DNA of 16,785 bases. Source: JANQIV01 sp050117315. Its GTDB lineage: Bacteria; Bacteroidota; Ignavibacteria; Ignavibacteriales; Melioribacteraceae. A model generated the notes under the pieces. The model ran no database searches. It was not told the origin of the DNA and saw nothing but the letters and a program-made list of their open reading frames with translations. Numbering within the stretch: the first letter of the stretch is position 1; each line of letters starts with the position of its first letter. The DNA lies in assembly GCA_050117315.1 (NCBI GenBank), contig JASFMY010000142.1, positions 1 through 16,785 of the forward strand, read 5' to 3'. This document shows positions 7,403-13,924 of this stretch, piece after piece. Made by a program: the position numbers and the translations under genes.

Positions 7403-8398
7403 ATTAATAGAACAGCAAAAAAGATCACAGGAATGACAACTTACATTGCGGAGATGGAAAAAGAATCTGTGGAAATGGCAGTTTACATTAGTGGAATAGA
7501 AAAAGAATCTATGGAAGGTAGAGTCCTGAAAAAACTTTACAGTCGGTTTTAAAGACGAGTCAGAAATTGACAGCTCAGTTTCCTTTATTTTCTTTTCTGT
7601 AAGGTCCAAATGTGAGATAAGTTCAGAAATTTCTTTTTCCAAGTTCTTATAATTTTCTAGTAATGTTATATTATCATCACTTGATACACTATCTTCATTG
7701 ATATCATCGATTTTTGATTTAATATTGTTAAATTCTTTACGTGCTGAGGTTATTTGATATTGTAAATTTCTAGCCTTGGAATCAAATTTGGAATGTTCCT
7801 TTCTCAAACTATCTGCTTTTTCAGCTTTTTTAGGATCAATCCCAAATAAAAGGTATAATACAGGTTCCATTATTCGGTGATCCCAAAACAACATTTTATA
7901 TGTTTCATCAAAAGAAAAAACAAAAAATTGTAAAAATACGAATTGTTCAAATATTGAAAGCTCTATGTCTTCAGTTAAATACTTTTTATAAATTTCGTTT
8001 AATTCTATGGAGGTAATATCAGCAGGGAATTCAATTATATTATCAGCTACTTTTTTTTCAAAAAGGCTTCTTTTGATTTTGTAAAAATTTTTTCCAATAG
8101 TAAAATACAAAGTTATTTCCGCTAAGTCTCTATCTTCCTCTGTTATCCTACCATCAAAATATTCTGATGCAAAATTTTTGGATTTAGAATAAAACTGTGG
8201 TATTGAGTTATACCATGAGAAGTCTCTATTTGGATTTTTTACTATCCATGTAAAACCATAATTGATAATACTAATAAAGGTAGATTTACCTAAACCGTTA
8301 GCACCAGCGAGACAAATCACATCAATCACAATGTGCTTCTTTTTCTTAAATAAAGAGAAATTTTCAATTTCTATTTTAGTAATGAGAGGAAACTGCAT
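7265..8398 (-). CDS. truncated Rad50/RecF-like AAA ATPase with non-native C-terminal tail (likely pseudogene)
   Basis: The open frame encodes 377 aa, but only about residues 1-285 look native. The N-terminus (ITKIEIENFSLF) and the Walker A motif GANGLGKST (32-40) are those of SMC/RecF/Rad50-type ATPases. A helical coiled-coil-like arm begins near 191 (KKAEKADSLRKEHSKF, KNLEKEISELI). The returning arm, ABC signature and Walker B half are absent. From about 288 the frame runs through the 42-bp repeats (FHRFFF units) and then antisense through the ypdA remnant, giving a cysteine- and histidine-rich nonsense tail. Nucleotide hydrolysis should be lost. Such ATPases occur in DNA repair and in anti-phage or plasmid systems; no partner gene is present to decide. 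The start at 8398 follows from the domain beginning. Confidence 0.65.
   Translation of the reverse strand: MQFPLITKIEIENFSLFKKKKHIVIDVICLAGANGLGKSTFISIINYGFTWIVKNPNRDFSWYNSIPQFYSKSKNFASEYFDGRITEEDRDLAEITLYFTIGKNFYKIKRSLFEKKVADNIIEFPADITSIELNEIYKKYLTEDIELSIFEQFVFLQFFVFSFDETYKMLFWDHRIMEPVLYLLFGIDPKKAEKADSLRKEHSKFDSKARNLQYQITSARKEFNNIKSKIDDINEDSVSSDDNITLLENYKNLEKEISELISHLDLTEKKIKETELSISDSSLKPTVKFFQDSTFHRFFFYSTNVNCHFHRFFFHLRNVSCHSCDLFCCSINLIQCCQLKAIFSNYHCHIRTPAERLKRNINSRIFPPPTIAILCST
7433..7516. repeat. two tandem 42-bp repeats at the ypdA/ATPase junction
   Basis: Units 7433-7474 and 7475-7516 are imperfect direct copies sharing TTACATT and GAAAAAGAATCT. Each unit is 14 codons and starts with ATG on the plus strand (Y-I-x-x-x-EKES-x-E); on the minus strand each reads FHRFFF-x-x-x-NV-x-CH. 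They lie exactly where the two truncated genes meet and belong to neither family. Confidence 0.7.
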
Positions 8399-8546
8399 TT
8401 TTCATTTTTTGTCTTTTAATAATCAATACAAATTTATTAAACTATTTATAAAGACAAAGAATTGGCTATATATAAAACAAAATCTTAAAAATTAAAGAAA
8501 TAATATAATAAAATGGCTCAAATAATTGTTAATAAAGTTCACATAA

Positions 8547-8565
8547 GTCACGGTTACCCCGTGAC
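8547..8565. other. isolated perfect hairpin in AT-rich intergenic DNA
   Basis: GTCACGG (8547-8553) and CCGTGAC (8559-8565) form a perfect 7-bp stem around TTACC. It stands out in otherwise very AT-rich DNA, about 50 bp past the stop of the minus-strand 129-aa gene. Neither strand has a U-tract after it, so it is not a classical intrinsic terminator. It could be a processing or transcription-end structure or a protein-binding palindrome. Confidence 0.4.
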
Positions 8566-8615
8566 CTAATCTTTAGATAACTATTTCCCCTCAACAATCA
8601 TAAATCTCCAAATAA

Positions 8616-9005
8616 TCAAATTGTTTTTTTTATTTCGCGGCGGCTTTTGGTTAGCAGCTTTATCATTGCTTCAACTAAGTGTATTAAGTTCAGCAGGGCT
8701 GTGCTGTCTGTAAAATTAAAATCGTAAGTATTCGGGGTTTCCAGTATTGCTTTTGTTTGTGAGATGCCGTCGTAGGCTTTATTGTAACTTCCTTTCTCTA
8801 CACGGCTTATTTTAATTACCTGTTCAATATCTGCAGGTGCAACCGGCTCTTTATATTTTATTCTGCTTTGAAAGAATTCTTCTGTTAACTCAAATTCATT
8901 TGACTCGATTAGAAACTCTTTCTTTTTACCGGATTTTAATTTGAGTTTTACAAAATACTTTGGTGTGTTTTGTGCAGGCGTTTGAGAGTTGTTTTGATTT
9001 GACAT
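8616..9005 (-). CDS. hypothetical protein, 129 aa, preceded by structured leader
   Basis: I do not recognise this protein. It has no signal peptide and no membrane segment. Residues 1-15 are polar and flexible (N/Q/P-rich), 17-45 look like two or three beta strands (YFVKLKLKSGKKKEFLIESN), and 60-129 are mostly helical with a basic end (LLTKSRREIKKTI). DFNFTDSTALLNLIHLVEAM forms a likely amphipathic helix. The gene is clearly translated-looking: GGAGG lies 5 nt before the ATG, one of the best ribosome sites in the window. It is monocistronic, with no close neighbour on its strand. The leader contains a compact predicted RNA fold (9037-9101), so expression may be controlled there. Confidence 0.7.
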   Translation of the reverse strand: MSNQNNSQTPAQNTPKYFVKLKLKSGKKKEFLIESNEFELTEEFFQSRIKYKEPVAPADIEQVIKISRVEKGSYNKAYDGISQTKAILETPNTYDFNFTDSTALLNLIHLVEAMIKLLTKSRREIKKTI

Positions 9006-9010
9006 TTTGA

Positions 9011-9015
9011 CCTCC
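9011..9015 (-). promoter_or_regulatory. strong Shine-Dalgarno of the 129-aa gene
   Basis: GGAGG on the minus strand, 5 nt before ATG. It is directly preceded by UCGUC (9016-9020), which is complementary to GACGA in the leader hairpin at 9056-9060, so the site could be masked or exposed by the leader RNA. Confidence 0.6.
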
Positions 9016-9036
9016 GACGATTTTTAGCAAATAAAA

Positions 9037-9101
9037 GCCTCGAGATGGCTAAGGCTCGTCAGACAAGCCCCGGGTCCTCACGGATTCCCGCATCTCAAGG
9101 C
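9037..9101 (-). ncRNA. candidate structured leader RNA (three-way junction)
   Basis: On the minus strand GCCTTGAGATG (9101-9091) pairs along all 11 positions with CATCTCGAGGC (9047-9037). Inside are two hairpins: 9090-9071, a CGGG/CCCG stem with an AA bulge, UCC/GGA and a GUGA (GNRA) tetraloop; and 9069-9053, GGCTTG/CGAGCC with a UCUGA loop. Five nt (UUAGC) link back to the outer stem, and TTTTATTT follows it. Each of the outer stem and the second hairpin needs one G-U pair on the minus strand, which would be a C-A mismatch on the plus strand, so the RNA is probably minus-sense. It lies 32 bp upstream of the 129-aa gene. I cannot match it to a named riboswitch class. Confidence 0.5.
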
Positions 9102-9391
9102 AAGTAGTTTCTTGTTTTGTTTAAAAAGACAAATCCTTTATTAACGGAAAAGGTCTAACCGGTCTGACGATTTTAGCACTTAAAATGTAAAATAATCTAA
9201 GCTGAAATTCAAGAGAAGCAGTATATAGGAGATAGTAAATAGAATTTGGTTTTGAAATTGTAACAAGCAATTTTGTATCATTGTAGAACAATTCATATGT
9301 ATAGTTGAATAAATTTTAATGAACGGAGACATAGATTTAATCAGCACTTCACTCAACGGGTTATTAAAACAATTCGGATTAATTCGCTACT
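9102..9391. other. intergenic region, distal leader and AT-rich DNA
   Basis: With 9006-9101 this makes a 386-bp gap without a gene. 9162-9170 (GTCTGACGA) is a perfect inverted partner of 9056-9064 in the RNA candidate. 9166-9178 repeats GACGATTTTAGCA, also found with one extra T at 9016-9029 beside the Shine-Dalgarno. A weak hairpin (CCTTT/AAAGG on the minus strand, about 9135-9155) lies between. Beyond 9180 I see only AT-rich DNA that probably holds the promoter of the 129-aa gene. Confidence 0.4.
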
Positions 9392-9964
9392 TTAAAAAAT
9401 ATACCCCATACCAAGATTAAAATTAATGAACTGATCTACTTCAACTTCATAATTATTTACTGCAGAGACATCAAAGAACAGGGCATCACTCAGTTTTCTT
9501 TTCACTCCAATGCCTATTCCGTATGATAATGAAGAATGCGAGTAATAATCATTCGAACCAGTGTTTAACCTTACGGCATCTAATTCTTTTATTTCATCTG
9601 CATGATATATAAAAAAGTAATTGAAACTAATTGCGGCGGTTACATAAGGCTTAAAATCTTTTTCTCCAAAATAATATTTACCGCTTAGGTTTATCGGGAT
9701 TATTCTTGAGACCTGGTCCCTTATTGAAAAGTCATAGAAGATGTCATCATTCCTATTAAACGAGTAAATGCCTGCTCCAAAATTTAAACTGACCTTATCA
9801 TTAAAATTTCTTGAAATATAAAACTGGCTGCCAAATCCCGTACCGTTAAGCCTAACAACGCCGGGATGTATTGCGACTGAAACATTCTCCTGAGCATATT
9901 GATTTGAGATGAAAATAAATGAGAATAATATTAAAAGGCGTGCCGATAAAATTGAGTTACTCAT
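9392..9964 (-). CDS. outer-membrane beta-barrel protein (small porin-like)
   Basis: A 190-aa protein with a clear signal peptide (1-24, cleavage probably after YA before QENV). The mature part alternates short amphipathic beta strands and turns: FGSQFYISRNF, VSLNFGAGIYSF, IPINLSGKYYFG, YGIGIGVKRKL, FNLGMGYIF. The last residue is phenylalanine, the standard C-terminal barrel-assembly signal. The pattern fits an eight-stranded OmpA/OmpW-sized barrel of the 'outer membrane beta-barrel' type common in Bacteroidota. AAGGA lies about 7 nt upstream of the ATG. It is separated from the LolA-like gene by 115 bp on the same strand, so it may be a last gene of that unit or independent. No substrate can be assigned. 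Confidence 0.75.
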   Translation of the reverse strand: MSNSILSARLLILFSFIFISNQYAQENVSVAIHPGVVRLNGTGFGSQFYISRNFNDKVSLNFGAGIYSFNRNDDIFYDFSIRDQVSRIIPINLSGKYYFGEKDFKPYVTAAISFNYFFIYHADEIKELDAVRLNTGSNDYYSHSSLSYGIGIGVKRKLSDALFFDVSAVNNYEVEVDQFINFNLGMGYIF

Positions 9965-10079
9965 ATTTTATTCCTTCTTTATGTTGAAATGTTTATGAAT
10001 AGAAAGTATAAAATTCTTAAGTCACCTCAATTTTTTGTTCAGAATAAAGTAATTAAACAGAGTAAATTTAACAAGGCAC

Positions 10080-10781
10080 TTATTTTTCTACTTTCTCCTT
10101 CGGAGAGTTTTCTTCTTCAAAAAACGAATCGCTCAAACCCTGGTTAAGTATATAATTGTCGTATTTCACAATCACGACTCCCGTCATTGAATCACTCTTT
10201 TTTTCTTCTTTCGGTTTATCAAGTTCCCCGGTCATTGTTACGGGCAGTTCTAAATTCTCAACATTAAAAATGAATTTAACTTCAGAAGGTAAGTTTTTAT
10301 ATTCGCTGTCGTTGTAAGCCAAATCAATCCCGAAAGTGCCTGTTCTCTTTGTGGTGGTTTCTATTTTTCTGATTACATTCAATTGCGGATCTATCCACAA
10401 TGATGACAAAATTACATCAGTTGTGTCAACCAACGGGACCACTTTTATCACTTCACATTCAGCACCGTCTATCGCTTCGGATTTTGTATAAATTGCAGTG
10501 AATTCATTTTCCAGTAATTTCGCGGGGGAAAAGTTTAATCCTTCTTTAGGCAGCAATGCAAACCCTTCCGAATCCATTTTAACTTTATCCGGCTGTTTAA
10601 AGTAAATTGTTGCTTTTGTTTCCGGTACTTTTAAGAAATTTACATCAACAGTAATTGTTACGTTAACTTGATAATCCTCAACTTTATTGAATTCTTCACT
10701 CAATTTGTTTATCAATTCATAAGGATCAATTTCCTGAGTAAATATTTTTCCGATAATTATAAATAATGTTAAATACTTCAT
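10080..10781 (-). CDS. LolA-like periplasmic lipoprotein/lipid-binding protein
   Basis: A 233-aa exported protein with a short signal peptide (about 1-16) and no lipobox. After a helix (LINKLSEEFNKVEDYQVNVTITV) come strands typical of the LolA/LolB fold: TKATIYFKQPDKVKMDSEGF (56-75), the 'YF--PDK-k---' block of outer-membrane lipoprotein carriers; later LWIDPQLNVIRKIET and a repeat-strand region to about 215. The C-terminus is acidic and lysine-rich. It follows the ABC permease with only 8 bp between them, with GAGG before the ATG, so it is surely co-transcribed. The context, an ABC transporter plus a LolA-type carrier, suggests extraction or delivery of a hydrophobic ligand, but the transporter is of the ABC-2 type, not LolCDE. 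A LolA-like fold is likely; true lipoprotein sorting is unproven. Confidence 0.65.
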   Translation of the reverse strand: MKYLTLFIIIGKIFTQEIDPYELINKLSEEFNKVEDYQVNVTITVDVNFLKVPETKATIYFKQPDKVKMDSEGFALLPKEGLNFSPAKLLENEFTAIYTKSEAIDGAECEVIKVVPLVDTTDVILSSLWIDPQLNVIRKIETTTKRTGTFGIDLAYNDSEYKNLPSEVKFIFNVENLELPVTMTGELDKPKEEKKSDSMTGVVIVKYDNYILNQGLSDSFFEEENSPKEKVEK

Positions 10782-10789
10782 TTTTTCCT

Positions 10790-11626
10790 CTAACTAAGAA
10801 TATCTTTTTTAATAAATGTATAAAGAGTTATTAAATAAAAGCCGATTATGTGTCCGCCCAAAACCAATCCCGAATTGATAATTTTCGAATAATCAATCGG
10901 ATCACCCATAAACTCCCGCCAAACAACCATATGGTTTACAAATAAGTACGGTTTAATCGCCTGAAGAAAATCAACCGGCAAAGCTGATAGAATTAAAAAG
11001 ATTATTATCACCGCCATTGTAGCTACAATCGGACCGATTGCATTTTCAACAAAAGAGGAAAATAAAAACGACAATGCCAGAACGGTTGACATACTCAATG
11101 CAGCAAAACCGTATGCCAAGAAGAACCGCCATAGCACATCATCTTTTGCGAAGATGTAAATCTTTTCTTTTAATACAATCAGTTCACCTGTACCAAAAAT
11201 TAAAATCGAAACACCGAGACTGAGTATAAGCATCCAGACCAGCAGCAGGTTGGTGTAAATCAGCCCGGAAAGAAATTTTGATGTAACTAATTTAAAGCGC
11301 GAGATCGGGCGTGAAATCAGCATCCTGTATGTACCCGAAGTTGCTTCGCCTGCAAGCAAGTCTCCGCCAACCAAAACAATTAAAAAAGGAATGTGAATAA
11401 ACAGCAACTGCAATACCATATTAGCAATTAAGTATCCGTTCATTAAATTACCTACTATAACAAACGACTGCTTTATATTGCGTGTTGCAAAATTTATATA
11501 ACCGTCACCTTCAAAATAAAGAGCAATCTGGATAACCGGAATCAGCACAGCCAAAGCGGCAAAACCGATATATGTTCTTAGCTTTCTAAAAATTTTATGA
11601 AGTTCTATTAAAATCAAATTTATCAT
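10790..11626 (-). CDS. ABC-2 type transporter permease
   Basis: A 278-aa integral inner-membrane protein with about six transmembrane segments (roughly 18-38, 65-87, 120-145, 168-192, 198-217, 251-272). Between the second and third lies EATSGTYRMLISRPISR (94-110), a hallmark of the ABC-2 permease family and the likely coupling region. Its ATG overlaps the stop of the ATPase gene by four bases (ATGA, 11623-11626), so translation is coupled and the two proteins should form one exporter. The single permease implies a homodimer. The substrate is unknown; ABC-2 exporters handle lipids, polysaccharides, antibiotics or peptides. Confidence 0.9.
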   Translation of the reverse strand: MINLILIELHKIFRKLRTYIGFAALAVLIPVIQIALYFEGDGYINFATRNIKQSFVIVGNLMNGYLIANMVLQLLFIHIPFLIVLVGGDLLAGEATSGTYRMLISRPISRFKLVTSKFLSGLIYTNLLLVWMLILSLGVSILIFGTGELIVLKEKIYIFAKDDVLWRFFLAYGFAALSMSTVLALSFLFSSFVENAIGPIVATMAVIIIFLILSALPVDFLQAIKPYLFVNHMVVWREFMGDPIDYSKIINSGLVLGGHIIGFYLITLYTFIKKDILS

Positions 11627-12546
11627 TCCGTACTTCCTTCTGTAATTTTCAAGAAATAATTTTCAAGAGAGCGTACCGGAACTATTGATTTAACTTCAAC
11701 ATTATTTTCGACCAAATATTTGTTCAACGAAGGGATATCTTCGTCGGACATTTCAAATACTAACTTAGTTTTATTTTTTTCTTTCAAATAACTTTTCCAT
11801 TGAGATGTTTCTAAAATGTTCAGAGCGTTTTGTATATCATTAACCTCAACAGTTACCGATAAAGCATCCGAGTTTAATAATTCTTCGACTGATCCCTCTA
11901 TCTGTGTTGTACCTTTATTTATTATTATCATCCTGTTGGCAATAATTTCAACCTCTTTAAGAATATGAGAAGAGAGAAAAATAGTTTTGTCTTTGTCTTC
12001 ACTTAGATGAATTATCAGGTCGCGTATTTCTTTAATTCCCTGCGGATCCAAACCGGTTGTAGGTTCATCTAGAATTATCAACTCGGGATCGTGCAGTAAG
12101 GCTTGCGCTAATCCTAATCTTTGTTTCATTCCGTGCGAAAAAGTTTTTACTTTGCTGTTGGCCCTTTTATCTAAGCCTACCAACTCGAGCATTTCCATTA
12201 TTTTATTTTTTGATACATCGGCACCGGAAAGTTTACCAAGTATTTCAAGGTTTTTTATAGCAGGCAGGTAAAGGTAGAAATCAGGTTTTTCAACTATTGC
12301 ACCTATCCGCTTAAGAATTGAGATTCTATGCTTTTTTAGATTCCGCCCGAAAAGTTTTATTGAACCGCTCGTAGGCGTGATTAGCGAAAGAAGCATTCTT
12401 ATAGTTGTACTTTTGCCTGCACCGTTGGGCCCTAAAAATCCGAACACGTCGCCTCTATACACATTGAGGTCTAAATCTTTGACAGCCGTTACTTCTTTAA
12501 ACTTTTTTGTTAATCCTTTTACTTCAATTACTTTTTCTTTATTCAA
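11623..12546 (-). CDS. ABC transporter ATP-binding protein
   Basis: A 307-aa nucleotide-binding subunit. Motifs: Walker A GPNGAGKST (39-47), signature FSHGMKQR (136-143), Walker B LIILDEP (156-162), switch histidine H194 in LSSHIL. The Q-loop position has glutamate (IVEKP, E86), as is usual in the DrrA/NatA-type branch. The C-terminal about 90 residues form the accessory domain of that branch. The start codon is TTG (12546), immediately after the TAG stop of the MFS gene with no gap; GGGGA 4 nt upstream supports it, and the family N-terminus VIEVKGLTKKF starts right there. It is translated together with the permease downstream. No regulatory feature is visible inside the unit. Confidence 0.92.
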   Translation of the reverse strand: MNKEKVIEVKGLTKKFKEVTAVKDLDLNVYRGDVFGFLGPNGAGKSTTIRMLLSLITPTSGSIKLFGRNLKKHRISILKRIGAIVEKPDFYLYLPAIKNLEILGKLSGADVSKNKIMEMLELVGLDKRANSKVKTFSHGMKQRLGLAQALLHDPELIILDEPTTGLDPQGIKEIRDLIIHLSEDKDKTIFLSSHILKEVEIIANRMIIINKGTTQIEGSVEELLNSDALSVTVEVNDIQNALNILETSQWKSYLKEKNKTKLVFEMSDEDIPSLNKYLVENNVEVKSIVPVRSLENYFLKITEGSTE

Positions 12547-13833
12547 CTATTCCCCGTTATTTGAAACTTTTTTAATACCGAACTTAGGATCAATATCAAT
12601 AAACTTTGTAATTATAAAAGCCGGAATTGTAGTTAAAAGAACATACATGAAAAAACTCTGATACCCTATTTGTTCCTGAATCCATCCGCTAACCATTCCC
12701 GGCAACATCATTCCCAATGCCATAAAGCCGGTTGCAATTGCAAAGTGCGAAGTTTTATGATCTCCGTCAGAAATATAAATCATGTAAAGCATATAAGCAG
12801 TAAAACCAAATCCGTAACCGAATTGTTCAATTGCTACGCAAATGTTTACTATTAAAAATGAATCCGGCAGTACAGACGACAAATAAATGTAAACCGAGTT
12901 CGGCAGGTTTATGGCAACAAGCATCCACCAAATCCAATACTTCAGTCCTTTTTTAGACGCAACATAACCGCCTAGTATTCCCCCGATAGATAAAGAAATT
13001 AAACCGACCGTGCCGTAAACAAACCCGACTTCACTTGTTGAAAGGCCAAGTCCGCCGGCATCCGCAGAATCCAAAAGGAAAGGTGAAGCCAGTTTTACAA
13101 GCTGCGATTCACCTAGCCTGTAGAGAAGTAAAAATCCTAAAATGACACCTATTTGTTTTTTCTTAAAAAATAGAGAGAATGTCTTTACAAAATCATTTAT
13201 GATATTTCTGCTATTAACGCTTGCAGGTTTATCATTAATAGGCTTCGGCAAAATAATTCTATGATAAATAAAGAGTACTATAAATACTGCTGCAATTATT
13301 AAAAAGGTGATGGTCCATGCATGTTTAATATTACCGGGAAACAGTTCCTCAAAATAACCTGCTAAAATTACAAGCAGCCCTTGACCGGTAATCATTGCAA
13401 TCCTGTAAAAAGTACTTCTTATTCCTACGAATAAAGTCTGCTCGTGTTTGGATAAACCAATCATATAAAAACCGTCGATAGCTATGTCATGCGTAGCGGA
13501 ACTAAATGCCAGCAGCCAGAAAAAAGCCAAAGTATATCTGAAAAAATTATCGGCTGGAATGGTGAGAGCAACGCAAGCCAATGCTGTACCTATTATAACC
13601 TGCATTGTAATTATCCAGAACCTTTTTGTTTTAATAATATCAACAAACGGGCTCCAGATTGGTTTTATAACCCAGGGTAGGTATAACCAGCTTGTGTATA
13701 AAGCTATATCAGTATTAGAAATATTCAATCTCTTATACATTATTACTGAAACCGTCATTACAATTACATAAGGTAGGCCTTCGGCATAATAAAGTGTGGA
13801 AACCCATGCCCACGGATTAATATCTTTTTTCAT
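12547..13833 (-). CDS. AmpG-like MFS permease
   Basis: A 428-aa, about 12-helix major facilitator of the AmpG/PAT type (importers of anhydro-muropeptides or acetyl-CoA-like solutes). Near the N-terminus, STLYYAEGLPYVIV and LYLPWVIKPIWSPFVD match the AmpG pattern 'GLP---- LPY--KFLWAP--D'; ATHDIAIDGFYM (about 113-124) matches the 'QD-A-D' helix-4 motif of this family. Position 1 of a four-gene minus-strand unit, its stop touches the TTG of the ABC ATPase gene. In Bacteroidota such permeases often sit beside cell-wall recycling genes, but none is visible here, so muropeptide uptake is the best guess only. The 91-bp gap to the divergent cytidine deaminase gene must hold both promoters. Confidence 0.82.
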   Translation of the reverse strand: MKKDINPWAWVSTLYYAEGLPYVIVMTVSVIMYKRLNISNTDIALYTSWLYLPWVIKPIWSPFVDIIKTKRFWIITMQVIIGTALACVALTIPADNFFRYTLAFFWLLAFSSATHDIAIDGFYMIGLSKHEQTLFVGIRSTFYRIAMITGQGLLVILAGYFEELFPGNIKHAWTITFLIIAAVFIVLFIYHRIILPKPINDKPASVNSRNIINDFVKTFSLFFKKKQIGVILGFLLLYRLGESQLVKLASPFLLDSADAGGLGLSTSEVGFVYGTVGLISLSIGGILGGYVASKKGLKYWIWWMLVAINLPNSVYIYLSSVLPDSFLIVNICVAIEQFGYGFGFTAYMLYMIYISDGDHKTSHFAIATGFMALGMMLPGMVSGWIQEQIGYQSFFMYVLLTTIPAFIITKFIDIDPKFGIKKVSNNGE

Positions 13834-13880
13834 TCAATTTTTTCCGGTATTAGATTAATTTTGATTTTTGAAAAACTATT

Positions 13881-13908
13881 TTGTATAAATATATCTTATT
13901 AATATAAT
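13881..13908 (+). promoter_or_regulatory. candidate promoter of the cytidine deaminase gene
   Basis: TTGTAT (13881-13886), 16 bp, TATAAT (13903-13908), 16 bp before the start codon. The -10 is perfect, but the leader would be very short and the region is AT-rich, so this is weak. Confidence 0.25.
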
Positions 13909-13924
13909 CCAATTTTGAATACTT

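Noticed and set aside
8262..8495. Plus-strand 77-codon open frame
   Set aside because: It is antisense to the conserved Walker A region of the ATPase and then runs into AT-rich intergenic DNA.
9050..9070. CUGACGAG on the minus strand, resembling the hammerhead ribozyme core
   Set aside because: No GAAA partner segment or matching three-stem arrangement with a cleavage site is present.
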